Below, in pieces: positions 26,007 through 35,009 of a stretch of 64,000 bases of DNA. The notes beneath the pieces are model-generated. The model did not search any database. It saw only the letters and a program-made list of their open reading frames with translations, and had not been told where the DNA came from. A program made the position numbers and the translations under genes. The stretch comes from Pseudomonas sp. MPC6. GTDB taxonomy: Bacteria > Pseudomonadota > Gammaproteobacteria > Pseudomonadales > Pseudomonadaceae. Position 1 is the stretch's first letter, and each line of letters starts with the position of its first letter. Location: the NCBI RefSeq assembly GCF_006094435.1, contig NZ_CP034783.1, positions 3,251,001 to 3,315,000 of the forward strand, given 5' to 3'.

Positions 26007-27038
26007 TCAGCTGTCTTTGCGCGGCACGATCTTGCGTTCGCTGCGCCAGGCGGCAGGTGGCATGTTGAACTGGGAAATGAACCAGCGCGTGAATGAATTG
26101 GGCATGGAGTAGCCGAGCATGTCGGCGATCCGTCCCAGCGAGTACCCGGGGTTCTCCAGGTAGCGCACCACCAGGTCGCGGCGCACGCTGCTGATCAATT
26201 CGCTGAAACTGGCGCCTTCTTCATCCAGGCGGCGCTGCAGGGTGCGCACGTTCATGCCGTGGCTCTGGGCGATCTGCGCAATGGTCGCGCGGCCCATGGG
26301 CAGCAACAGGTAAATGGATTTACGCACGTCGAATGCCAGGGAATGGCCGTTTTTTCCCATCAGCGACGAGTCGAGGTAGCGTTGCGCGTGTCGGGCCATG
26401 GCCTCATTGGCCAGGGGGTTGGCGGTGTCGAGGTTGCTGGCGGGACAAACGATGCCGTTGAACTCGCAGCCGAACTCCACTTTGCAGCCGAAGATCCGTC
26501 GATGCACGGAAAGGTCCGCCGGCGCGTCATGGGTGAAACAGACACTGGTCGGGTGCCAGTGCGCGCCGAGCAGGGCGGCGCAAAAACGGTGCATCACGGC
26601 AACGGCCAGCTCGATGGATTGGCGGTTGTTCGTGCCCATATCGGTGACCAGTTCCTCGCGAATGATCACCGTCTTGCCAGTTTCCTCGACGAACACCGCC
26701 AGTGAATCGTTGAGCAGGTGACGGTACTGCACGATCACTTTCAGCGCGTCGCGCAGCGTGTTCTGGTGACTGAGCAGCAGGCTCACTTCACCAAAGTCCG
26801 ACAGGTGCCGCAGCTCCGCCATGCGCAGGCCGAAGGTTTCACAGCCACTCAGGTGCGCTGACTTCTCCAGCAGGATGATGCTGGCGGTGGCCGGGATGCG
26901 TTGATCGGGATCGCTGAGGAGCGAAGGGGTCAAGCCCACCTCGGCTAAAAGCGCGTTCGCGTTCAGCCCCAGATGGCGAGCCACCTCCTGGTAGTTGGTC
27001 AGTACGGCGGTTCGAGCTTGAATGGTCATGGCGTGCAT
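26007..27038 (-). CDS. AraC-family transcriptional regulator (arabinose-binding-like N-terminus)
   Basis: The 343-residue protein has an N-terminal ligand domain of the Arabinose_bd type (OruR/ArgR-like AraC relatives; about residues 20-210) and a C-terminal double helix-turn-helix from about 235 (TIAQIAQSHGMNVRTLQRRL and YSLGRIADMLGYSMPNSFTRW). It stands alone, opposite the lipid operon that begins at 27277. Candidate TGTCAT-type half-sites lie upstream of its start and, in 21-bp direct-repeat pairs, upstream of four operons in the window. It is the best candidate to bind them, but TetR, GntR and LysR genes also occur here. An alternative ATG at 27029 would shorten it by three residues. Confidence 0.92.
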   Translation of the reverse strand: MHAMTIQARTAVLTNYQEVARHLGLNANALLAEVGLTPSLLSDPDQRIPATASIILLEKSAHLSGCETFGLRMAELRHLSDFGEVSLLLSHQNTLRDALKVIVQYRHLLNDSLAVFVEETGKTVIIREELVTDMGTNNRQSIELAVAVMHRFCAALLGAHWHPTSVCFTHDAPADLSVHRRIFGCKVEFGCEFNGIVCPASNLDTANPLANEAMARHAQRYLDSSLMGKNGHSLAFDVRKSIYLLLPMGRATIAQIAQSHGMNVRTLQRRLDEEGASFSELISSVRRDLVVRYLENPGYSLGRIADMLGYSMPNSFTRWFISQFNMPPAAWRSERKIVPRKDS

Positions 27039-27082
27039 TCATTCCATTTAGTGACAACCGAGGTCCCGCTGGTGCAGCTACC

Positions 27083-27110
27083 TGTCATTTATAGAGACTT
27101 TGTCATGAAA
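27083..27110. promoter_or_regulatory. Two TGTCAT half-sites upstream of the AraC-type gene
   Basis: TGTCATTTAT (27083-27092) and TGTCATGAAA (27101-27110) have starts 18 bp apart, the same spacing as the first two repeats at 59096 and 59114. They lie 45-72 bp from the regulator start and could serve autoregulation or act with the pair at 27149. Confidence 0.4.
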
Positions 27111-27148
27111 TGAAAATAGCTTCGCGCGCAAATCTATTTCTGCGCGGC

Positions 27149-27179
27149 TGTCATCAAAAGGGAAGTGACTGACGCTAAA
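27149..27179 (+). promoter_or_regulatory. Direct-repeat operator candidate upstream of the hydrolase-DUF1302-MMPL operon
   Basis: TGTCATCAAA (27149-27158) and TGACGCTAAA (27170-27179) have starts 21 bp apart. The 34 bases from 27148 match 30 of 34 at 50677 and 27 of 34 at 59113. The last repeat ends 97 bp before the hydrolase ATG. Conservation across the spacer as well suggests a real operator and not a chance repeat. Confidence 0.65.
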
Positions 27180-27276
27180 TGTAACGCGCTCCGACCAGCC
27201 GAATCCTACTGTGCTGCTGGAGGGTTCGAACGATTGGCGGACCTTTCGATGGATTGTCCAAAGGTGAATTAGCGCG

Positions 27277-27849
27277 ATGAATGACACCACGATTTTGATA
27301 GTTCCAGGCTTGCGCGACCATGTGCCAGCGCATTGGCAAACGTTGCTGGAAGCCAAGCTGGACAAGGTCCGCTCAGTACCTCCACTGGAAGCGAACAAGC
27401 TCAGCCTGGCCGCACGCGTGGAAGCGATCCAGCGCGAGCTGGAGCAGATTTCCGGTCCGGTGATCCTCGTGGCTCACAGTGCCGGCGTACTGATGGTGGT
27501 GCACTGGGCCGCCCTGCATGACCGCCCGATCAAGGGCGCCTTGCTGGCCGCACCGCCGAACCTCGAGGCCAGCTGGCCGGCCGCTTATCCAACCCCTGAA
27601 AGCCTGCGGGCCAGTGGCTGGGATCCGCTGCCAAAAGGGCCGCTGCCGTTCCCTTCGATCGTCGCGGCCAGTACCAACGACCACCTCGCGAGCCTCGAAT
27701 CCGTGACCCGGATGGCCGGTGACTGGGGCAGTGAACTGGTCAACCTCGGTGCTGTAGGCCATCTCAATCCCGCCGCCGGATTCGGCGAGTGGCCGCAGGC
27801 CGAAGACTTTATCCGCACGCTGGATCGTGGGGTGCAAACAGCTCAATAA
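27277..27849 (+). CDS. RBBP9/YdeN-type alpha/beta hydrolase
   Basis: This small cytoplasmic serine hydrolase has 190 residues. The nucleophile is in VAHSAG at about 67-72, the Asp in AASTNDHLA and the His in GAVGHLNPAAGFGEWPQ, so the triad is complete. The fold is the compact RBBP9 type (DUF1234/YdeN). The family hydrolyses small esters, but natural substrates are mostly unknown. It is the first gene downstream of the operator pair at 27149 and 94 bp ahead of the DUF1302 gene, so it is probably the first cistron of the lipid operon. Confidence 0.88.
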   Translation: MNDTTILIVPGLRDHVPAHWQTLLEAKLDKVRSVPPLEANKLSLAARVEAIQRELEQISGPVILVAHSAGVLMVVHWAALHDRPIKGALLAAPPNLEASWPAAYPTPESLRASGWDPLPKGPLPFPSIVAASTNDHLASLESVTRMAGDWGSELVNLGAVGHLNPAAGFGEWPQAEDFIRTLDRGVQTAQ

Positions 27850-27943
27850 AACTGCCTGAAAGAAACTCGCATCACTGCAAGGACCGGATGTGAGTCGTTG
27901 TTAGCGCCAAAAAACAAAAACAACAATAAACGGAGACAACGTA

Positions 27944-29815
27944 ATGCACACCACGCCAGGATACCGTCCTCTGCGTTTCAGCTTGCTGGCCAGCGCCGTC
28001 ATGCTCGCCACCTTGCCGGCTGCCCATGCCTTTGAACTCGACACCGGCAGTGAAGATTGGGCCGTGCGCTTCGATAACACCCTCAAGACCAGCTACGGTC
28101 AACGGGTGGAAGGCCAGAACTCGAAGATCGCCAACACCTCCAACTACAACGACGGCGATAAAAACTTCAGTGTCGGCAGTGCAGTGACCCAGCGGGTCGA
28201 TCTGCTGACCGAACTCGATGTGGTCTACCAGCGGAAAATGGGCTTTCGTGTCAGTGCCGCGAGTTGGTATGACCATGCCTATGACAATGTCGGTTCCAAC
28301 TCCAACCCGTTTCCAGGGCAGCAGGGCAATGCGGGCAACCTGGTGGCGGCGCGTCAGTCCGGCGCGATCCAGCCTGGCGACTCGCTGAACGGCCACGCTG
28401 CAAGCAAGCATGGGCTGAGCAACTACAGCGATCGTTATTACAACGGCCCCTCCGGTGAGATCCTCGACGCCTTCGTGTTCTACAGCACCGAGGTCGGCGA
28501 GGAGTCGATGTTCAGCACCAAGCTCGGCCGGCACAACATGTACTGGGGCGAGACCCTGTTCAACGCGGCCAACGGCATCAACTACGGTCAGTCGGCCCTG
28601 GACCTGGCCAAGTTGTACAACGTGCCGGGCACCGAAACCAAAGAGCTGTTCCTGCCGCGCAACCAGCTGTCGATGTCGTTCACGGTCAATCCGGAGTTGA
28701 CCCTGGGCGCGCAGTACTTCCTGGAGTTCCGCAACACCCGTCTGCCCGAGGGTGGGACGTACATGGGCGGCTACGACATGTTCGGTGAAGGCGGGGACGT
28801 GTTCTGGCTCCCGGTACCGACGGCGCTGAACGGGGCCGGGGCTTTTTACGGCACCTCGCGCGGGCATGACGTCAAGCCGCACAATGCCGGCGACTTCGGC
28901 CTGATGGCCAAGTGGAGCCCGGAATGGCTGGACGGCACCCTGGGCTTCTACTACCGCAACACGTCGGACCCGATGCCGGTGGTGCTCGTCAATGCGCCCA
29001 ACCTGCAAACGCCAGGCCTGCCGGGACTCACCGGCGCTGAATACCTGGCCGCTTATGCCGACGACATCGACATCTATGGCATCAGCCTGTCGAAGGGGGT
29101 GGGCCCGGTCAGCGTCGGTCTCGATGTGAACTACCGCGAGAACATGCCGCTGCTGAGCAACTTCACCACCATCAACCCGACCTTGAGGGGGCAGGCCGAT
29201 CAGGGGCTGGTCAACGGCGACAACCTGATCGGTGCCGTGCCGGGCAAAGGCGATACCGGAACGGCCCGGGGCAAGACGTTCCATGTGGTACTCAACGGCA
29301 TCGTGAGCTTTGGCAATACGCCGTTGTGGGACTCCTCCTCGCTGGCTGTCGAAGGATCGATGACCCATCTGGTCAGCGTCGACAAGGGCAAGCAGTCCTT
29401 CAAGGGCAACTCCAGCTACCACGGGGTCGACAAAGTCGACACCAATGCCTACTCCATCGCGACCAACTTCACCCCGACCTGGTTCCAGGTGTTCCCGGGC
29501 GTCGATATGTCCATGCCGATGTCCTACAACGTTGGCCTCAAGGGCAACTCGGCCGTCCAGCTGGGTGGCAGCGAGGACACCGGCAGCTACTCCATCGGCG
29601 TCGCCGCGGACGTCTATCAAAAGTACAAGTTCGACCTCAAGTACGTCGATTCCTTTGGTCCTTTCAATACCTGTGAAACCGGATTTGACAACAACACCCC
29701 CGGCAGTGGAGGGCAATACCGCTGCATCCCTGGCCAGATCACTTCCCAGGCAGGCCTGGCGCCCCTGCTGAAGGACCGCGGGATGATCACGGCTTCGTTC
29801 AAAACCACCTTCTGA
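27944..29815 (+). CDS. DUF1302 outer membrane protein, copy 1
   Basis: The 623-residue protein has a Sec signal peptide ending at AAHA-F (about residue 29) and then the DUF1302 start FELDTGSEDWAVRFDNTLK. The rest is rich in alternating beta-strand sequence with aromatic residues and ends with Phe (ITASFKTTF), as expected for an outer membrane beta-barrel. The family is linked in many proteobacteria to DUF1329, BNR and MMPL genes in catabolic clusters for hydrophobic compounds such as steroids or long-chain esters. Likely role: passage of a lipophilic substrate through the outer membrane. A paralogue is encoded at 50870-52882. Confidence 0.9.
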   Translation: MHTTPGYRPLRFSLLASAVMLATLPAAHAFELDTGSEDWAVRFDNTLKTSYGQRVEGQNSKIANTSNYNDGDKNFSVGSAVTQRVDLLTELDVVYQRKMGFRVSAASWYDHAYDNVGSNSNPFPGQQGNAGNLVAARQSGAIQPGDSLNGHAASKHGLSNYSDRYYNGPSGEILDAFVFYSTEVGEESMFSTKLGRHNMYWGETLFNAANGINYGQSALDLAKLYNVPGTETKELFLPRNQLSMSFTVNPELTLGAQYFLEFRNTRLPEGGTYMGGYDMFGEGGDVFWLPVPTALNGAGAFYGTSRGHDVKPHNAGDFGLMAKWSPEWLDGTLGFYYRNTSDPMPVVLVNAPNLQTPGLPGLTGAEYLAAYADDIDIYGISLSKGVGPVSVGLDVNYRENMPLLSNFTTINPTLRGQADQGLVNGDNLIGAVPGKGDTGTARGKTFHVVLNGIVSFGNTPLWDSSSLAVEGSMTHLVSVDKGKQSFKGNSSYHGVDKVDTNAYSIATNFTPTWFQVFPGVDMSMPMSYNVGLKGNSAVQLGGSEDTGSYSIGVAADVYQKYKFDLKYVDSFGPFNTCETGFDNNTPGSGGQYRCIPGQITSQAGLAPLLKDRGMITASFKTTF

Positions 29816-29855
29816 TTGACACCCGGATTACAACAACAAAGTGGAGAGAATTCAG

Positions 29856-31211
29856 ATGAAATTCCTAAATAGCATGCTGGCAGCATCCCTGGCGGCCGTC
29901 ATTGCCGGCCAGGCCCATGCGGCCGTGTCGGCGCAGGAAGCCGCCAAGCTGGGCACCAGCCTGACCAACGTGGGCGCGGAGATGGCAGCCAATGCCGATG
30001 GCTCGATTCCTGCGTACACCGGCGGGTTGACCACCGCTCCAGCCGGCTTCAAGGCGGGCGACGGCATGCGTCCGGATCCCTTTGCCGACGAGAAGCCGCT
30101 GTTGGTCATCGATGGCAAGAACGTCGATAAGTACAAGGGCCAGTTGACGGCCACCACGGCCGAGCTTGCCAGGCGCTATCCCACTTTCCACATCAATGTG
30201 TTCCCGACCCACCGCACTGTCGCCCTGCCTCAGGCGGTGCTGGACAACAGCTTGAAAAATGCCACCGGTACCAAGGCCCTCGATGGCGGCCTGTCCATCG
30301 ATAACCTGCTGCCCGGCGTGCCGTTCCCGATCCCGACCTCGGGCAGTGAGGCCATGTGGAACCACCTGCTGCGTGTCGGCGGCAATCGCAATGTCAAATA
30401 TGACTCCTGGAACGTCGACTCGGCGGGTGTACCGACACTGTCGACCACGGCGCTGTCGTTCTCGAACTACCCGATCTACGACGACATGTCGAAGCCGTTC
30501 AAGAGCACCGACGTGTTCTTCCAGATGAAGCTGTATTACACCGGTCCCGCGCGCCGTGCGGGCGAGGCGATCATGCTCAAGGATACGGCCAACCCCTTGG
30601 CGCAGCCACGCCGCAGCTGGCAGTACTTGCCTGGCCAGCGCCGCGTGAAGCTGGCGCCGGACCTGGCCTATGACACGCCTAACCCGGGTACCGGCGGTGC
30701 CGGTACTTACGACGATGTGTTCGTGTTCAACGGTGCACTGGATCGCTTCGACTGGAAACTGGTGGGCAAGCAGGAAATGGTGGTGCCGTACAACACCTAC
30801 AAGCTGACTTACGCAGTGGACGCCAAGCAGCTGACAACCCCCAACCACATCGCACCCGACTATGTGCGCTGGGAGAAGCACCGCGTCTGGGTGGTGGAAG
30901 GCACGCTCAAATCCGGTTCGCGCCACATCTACCAGAAGCGCCGCATGTACCTGGATGAAGACAGCTGGATCGCTTTGGCTTCCGACCAGTATGACTCGAG
31001 CGGCAAGCTCTACCGTGGCTCCTTCGCCTTCCTCAGCCAGAGTTACGACAAAAAGATCCCGGATGTCTCGCCTTTCATGATCTACGACCTGGTGGGTGGC
31101 TCCTACAACATCAACGGCATCACGGGCGCCTACGGCGGCATCAAATACATCGAGCCACTGTCGAAGGCGCAGTGGGCGCCGGATGCACTGGCAGGGTCCG
31201 GTATCCGCTAA
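29856..31211 (+). CDS. DUF1329 periplasmic protein, copy 1
   Basis: The product has 451 residues from the ATG at 29856, with GGAGAGA just upstream; an in-frame GTG at 29841 is less likely. A Sec signal peptide ends near AGQAHAAVS. The typical start AKLGTSLTNVGAEMAANADG and the long beta-rich domain (PGQRRVKLAPDLAYDTPNP, VVEGTLKSGSRHIYQKRR) are present. DUF1329 proteins are thought to resemble LolA/LolB-type lipid-binding folds and to carry a hydrophobic ligand through the periplasm. It follows DUF1302 by 40 bp. The second copy is encoded at 52923-54245. Confidence 0.9.
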   Translation: MKFLNSMLAASLAAVIAGQAHAAVSAQEAAKLGTSLTNVGAEMAANADGSIPAYTGGLTTAPAGFKAGDGMRPDPFADEKPLLVIDGKNVDKYKGQLTATTAELARRYPTFHINVFPTHRTVALPQAVLDNSLKNATGTKALDGGLSIDNLLPGVPFPIPTSGSEAMWNHLLRVGGNRNVKYDSWNVDSAGVPTLSTTALSFSNYPIYDDMSKPFKSTDVFFQMKLYYTGPARRAGEAIMLKDTANPLAQPRRSWQYLPGQRRVKLAPDLAYDTPNPGTGGAGTYDDVFVFNGALDRFDWKLVGKQEMVVPYNTYKLTYAVDAKQLTTPNHIAPDYVRWEKHRVWVVEGTLKSGSRHIYQKRRMYLDEDSWIALASDQYDSSGKLYRGSFAFLSQSYDKKIPDVSPFMIYDLVGGSYNINGITGAYGGIKYIEPLSKAQWAPDALAGSGIR

Positions 31212-31368
31212 GCGGCAGACGATGAAAGTCCGGGGCGATCGCTTGTGGTCCCCCGGCAGAGTGACTGGAAGATGGACGGCCGGAGCGTCGTTCATCTTGG
31301 GTTACCGATTCCGACGCCGGCCTGTACCTCGTGTGCTTTGCGGGTGTCGTTCTCTTAGAAGGTGCGGT

Positions 31369-32442
31369 ATGGGTTCCTTGAAAAAGTTCGTGCTGATGCT
31401 GCTGTGCTCAACGCTGATGCTGTTGCAGGGTGTCGCTCACGCAACCAGCTATGTGGATGTACTGGATCTGCCGGCCAAGCCGAGTCCGTTGGCCGTGCGT
31501 AGCCCTTTGATTGGCATCGCCCGTGCGGGTGAGCGCCTGGTCACTGTCGGCCAGCGTGGCCATATTCTTTATTCCGATGACGCTGGCAAGCACTGGTCGC
31601 AGGCCAGTGTTCCACTCAGCAGTGACCTGACGGCGGTGTTTTTTCCGTCTGCCCGGCAGGGCTGGGCAGTCGGCAACGATGGCGTCGTGTTGCACAGCAG
31701 CGATGCCGGCGCGACCTGGAGCAAGCAGCTCGACGGTCGCCTGATCGGCGCCGCGGTGGTCAAGCATTATGCGGCGCTGGCCAGTGCCGACCCGGCCAAC
31801 GAGCAATGGCCGCTGCTGGTCGCCGAAGGTGAGCGGCTGGTCGAGCAGGGGGCGGACAAGCCGTTCCTCGATGTGTGGTTCGCCAACGACAAGCTGGGCT
31901 ATGTGGTCGGCGTGTTCAACCTGATCCTGCGCACCGAAGACGGTGGCCAGAGCTGGACGCCGTTCCAGGATCGCACCGACAACCCGCAAGGCTTTCACCT
32001 CAACGCCATCGCCTCCACCGGTGACGCGCTGTACATCGCCGGCGAACAGGGCTTGCTGCTGAAGTGGGATGACACGCAGCAGCGCTTCGCCGCCGTGCCG
32101 ACGCCTTATCAGGGCAGCTACTTCGGCGTGGTCGGCAAGCCCGGTGAAGTGCTCGTCTATGGCCTGGGCGGCAATGTGTTTCGCAGCACCGATGGTGGTC
32201 TCAGCTGGACCCCGCTGGCGAGTGGCCTGCAGGTCAGCATCACGGCAGCGATCATCAATGACCAAGGGCAGTACGAGCTGTTCACCCAGGCTGGACATGC
32301 GCTGGTCAGTCAGGCGGGCGGTACGCGGCTGCAGTTGCTGGCACAGCAGGATCCGACCCCTGTGGCCGGTGTGAGCCAGGCCGCCGATGGTTCGCTGGTA
32401 GTGGTGGGTAGCCGTGGTGTACAGGCACTGTCGGTCAAATAA
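31369..32442 (+). CDS. YCF48-like BNR-repeat periplasmic protein
   Basis: The product has 357 residues from the ATG at 31369; the open frame upstream is not coding. A Sec signal peptide (LMLLCSTLMLLQGVAHA) is followed by a beta-propeller with repeated Asp-box/BNR motifs: HILYSDDAGKHWSQ, VVLHSSDAGATWSK, LILRTEDGGQSWTP and NVFRSTDGGLSWTP. It resembles YCF48/HCF136-type assembly factors. In DUF1302-DUF1329-MMPL clusters this protein is always close to the transporter gene, so it probably helps the transporter on the periplasmic side. The transporter gene starts 25 bp downstream. Confidence 0.88.
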   Translation: MGSLKKFVLMLLCSTLMLLQGVAHATSYVDVLDLPAKPSPLAVRSPLIGIARAGERLVTVGQRGHILYSDDAGKHWSQASVPLSSDLTAVFFPSARQGWAVGNDGVVLHSSDAGATWSKQLDGRLIGAAVVKHYAALASADPANEQWPLLVAEGERLVEQGADKPFLDVWFANDKLGYVVGVFNLILRTEDGGQSWTPFQDRTDNPQGFHLNAIASTGDALYIAGEQGLLLKWDDTQQRFAAVPTPYQGSYFGVVGKPGEVLVYGLGGNVFRSTDGGLSWTPLASGLQVSITAAIINDQGQYELFTQAGHALVSQAGGTRLQLLAQQDPTPVAGVSQAADGSLVVVGSRGVQALSVK

Positions 32443-32467
32443 GAAAAATTACAGCGAGTACCCAGAC

Positions 32468-35002
32468 ATGGGCAATATCAAGCAAGACACCATGCCGGTC
32501 ATCCGCGATCTGCGGGACTTCGATCGGTGCTCCGGCAATCGGTTGGAGCGGCTGGTATTCAACTACCGCCCGCTGTTCATGGTGCTCATGACACTGGTCA
32601 CCCTGGTGCTGGGCTATATGGCGGTGACGCGTCTGGAGCTGCGTCCCAGTTTCGAGAAAATGATTCCGCAGAGCCAGCCGTACATCAAGAACTTCCTGGA
32701 AAACCGCCAGTCGCTGCGCGGCCTGGGCAACTCGGTGCGGGTGGTGGTGGAAAACACCCAGGGCGATATTTTCGACCCGCACTACCTTGAGGTCCTCAAG
32801 CAGGTCAATGACCAGCTGTTCCTCACCGAAGGCGTCGACCGCGCCTGGATGAAGTCGCTGTGGAGTCCAGGCGTGCGCTGGACCGAAGTCACCGAGGAAG
32901 GTTTCCAGGGTGGCCCGGTGATGCCCGATGCCTACCAGGGCAAGCCTGAAGAAATAGACCAACTGCGCCAGAACATTTCCCGTGCCGGTATCGTCGGCAG
33001 CCTGGTGGCCAGCGACTTCAAGTCCACCATGTTGATCGTGCCGCTGCTGGACAAGGCCACGGCCACGGGGCAGCGCATCGACTACCACGCCTTTTCGCAG
33101 ATGCTCGAAACGCAGTTGCGCGACAAGATCGAATTCGCCGGCGACAGCGCGACCCACAAGGCCGGGGAGGAGGGCAAGGGCCACTACAAGATCCGGGTGA
33201 TCGGTTTCGCCAAGCTGATGGGCGATCTGATCGACGGGCTGATTCAGGTGATGATGTTCTTCGGCCTGGCCGTGGTCACCTCGCTGGTGATCATCTATTG
33301 CTATACCCGTTGTGTGCGCAGCACTTTGCTGGTGGTCGGCTGTTCGCTGATCGCGGTGGTCTGGCAACTGGGCATCGTTGCCTGGCTGGGCTATGCCATC
33401 GATCCGTACTCGGTGCTGGTGCCGTTCCTGATCTTTGCCATCGGCGTGTCCCACGCGGCGCAGAAGATGAACGGCATCATGCAGGACATCGCCCGCGGCA
33501 CTCATAGGCTGATCGCCGCACGCTACACCTTCCGCCGCCTGTTCATTGCCGGCGTCACCGCGCTGCTCGCCGATGCCGTCGGTTTTGCGGTGCTGATGCT
33601 GATCGACATCCCGGTGATCCGCGACCTGGCGATCACCGCCAGCATCGGTGTGGCCGTGCTGATCTTCACCTCGCTGCTACTGATGCCGGTGGCGCTGTCC
33701 TATGTCGGCGTCGGCGCGAAGGCGGCCGAGCGCGCGCTGAAAATCGACACCCGTGCCGAAGGGCACAAAGGCTTTGGCAAACTGTGGGACATGCTCGATC
33801 GCTTCACCACCCGCAGGTGGGCGACCGGGGCGGTATTGGTCGCGGTACTGATGGGCATTGGCGGCTTCATGGTCAGCCTGCAACTGAAGATCGGCGATCT
33901 GGACAGTGGCGCACCGGAGTTGCGGGCCGACTCGCGCTATAACCGTGACAACGCCTACATCACCAGCCACTACGCGCTGTCCAGCGACCTGTTCGCGGTG
34001 ATGATCAAGACCGCGCCGGAAGGTTGCCTGAGCTATAAGACGCTGATCCTCGCCGACCGCCTGGCCTGGGAGCTGCAGCAATCCCCCGGGGTGCAGGCGA
34101 CGTCTTCGCTGGTCAACGCCGTGCGGCAGATCACCGCCGGTACTTACGAGGGCAACCCCAAGCTCAACAGCATCCAGCGCAACCAGGACGTGCTGAACTA
34201 CGCCGCGCAGCAAGCCTCGGTCAACTCCCCGGAGTTGTTCAACAACGACTGCTCGCTGATGCCGGTGATCGCCTTCCTCAAGGACCACAAGGCCGAGACC
34301 CTGGACGCGGTGGTGGCCATCGCCGAACAATTCGCCCGGGATAACAACAGCGAAGATCGCCAGTTCCTGCTGGCTGCCGGGTCCGCCGGCATCGAGGCGG
34401 CGACCAACATCGTGGTGCGCGAGGCCAACCGCACCATGCTGTTGTACGTCTACGCGGCGGTGACGTTGTTCTGCCTGATCACCTTCCGCAGCTGGCGCGC
34501 CACGCTGGTGGCCCTGTTGCCGCTGGTGCTGACCTCGATCCTCTGCGAGGCATTGATGGTGGTCATGGGCATTGGCGTGAAGGTGGCGACTCTGCCGGTG
34601 ATCGCCCTCGGCGTCGGGATCGGTGTCGACTACGCCTTGTACCTGCTCAGCGTGCAACTGCAGTACCAGCGCCAGGGCCTGCCGTTGTCCCAGGCTTATC
34701 GCAACGCCGTGTCGTTCACCGGCCGGGTGGTGGGGCTGGTGGGCATCACCCTGGCCGCCGGCGTGGTGTGCTGGGTCTGGTCGCCGATCAAGTTCCAGGC
34801 CGACATGGGCATCCTGCTGACCTTCATGTTCCTGTGGAACATGCTCGGCGCGCTGATCCTGATTCCAGCCCTGTCGTATTTCCTGTTGCGCGGGCCCTCG
34901 CTGATCCGTGGTGCTGCCCCGGATGCGCCGGTGGTGCACGCCAGTGAGACCGACAACGCCAAACAACCGGGCATGCGACCTGCCCTCACACTGTCCGAGT
35001 AA
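32468..35002 (+). CDS. MMPL/RND family transporter
   Basis: The inner membrane protein has 844 residues from the ATG at 32468. It has the RND duplication: TM1 near residues 37-58, a large periplasmic loop, helices 2-6 (ALVTSLVIIYCYT through a PFLIFAIGVSHAAQKM segment), then a second half with a loop and helices 8-12 (GVGIGVDYALYLLSVQ). MMPL members move lipids or other hydrophobic molecules. With the DUF1302, DUF1329 and BNR proteins it could form a trans-envelope route, and the adjoining acyl-CoA genes suggest import for catabolism and not export. An alternative is export of a toxic lipid. Confidence 0.92.
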   Translation: MGNIKQDTMPVIRDLRDFDRCSGNRLERLVFNYRPLFMVLMTLVTLVLGYMAVTRLELRPSFEKMIPQSQPYIKNFLENRQSLRGLGNSVRVVVENTQGDIFDPHYLEVLKQVNDQLFLTEGVDRAWMKSLWSPGVRWTEVTEEGFQGGPVMPDAYQGKPEEIDQLRQNISRAGIVGSLVASDFKSTMLIVPLLDKATATGQRIDYHAFSQMLETQLRDKIEFAGDSATHKAGEEGKGHYKIRVIGFAKLMGDLIDGLIQVMMFFGLAVVTSLVIIYCYTRCVRSTLLVVGCSLIAVVWQLGIVAWLGYAIDPYSVLVPFLIFAIGVSHAAQKMNGIMQDIARGTHRLIAARYTFRRLFIAGVTALLADAVGFAVLMLIDIPVIRDLAITASIGVAVLIFTSLLLMPVALSYVGVGAKAAERALKIDTRAEGHKGFGKLWDMLDRFTTRRWATGAVLVAVLMGIGGFMVSLQLKIGDLDSGAPELRADSRYNRDNAYITSHYALSSDLFAVMIKTAPEGCLSYKTLILADRLAWELQQSPGVQATSSLVNAVRQITAGTYEGNPKLNSIQRNQDVLNYAAQQASVNSPELFNNDCSLMPVIAFLKDHKAETLDAVVAIAEQFARDNNSEDRQFLLAAGSAGIEAATNIVVREANRTMLLYVYAAVTLFCLITFRSWRATLVALLPLVLTSILCEALMVVMGIGVKVATLPVIALGVGIGVDYALYLLSVQLQYQRQGLPLSQAYRNAVSFTGRVVGLVGITLAAGVVCWVWSPIKFQADMGILLTFMFLWNMLGALILIPALSYFLLRGPSLIRGAAPDAPVVHASETDNAKQPGMRPALTLSE

Positions 35003-35009
35003 GTCAAAC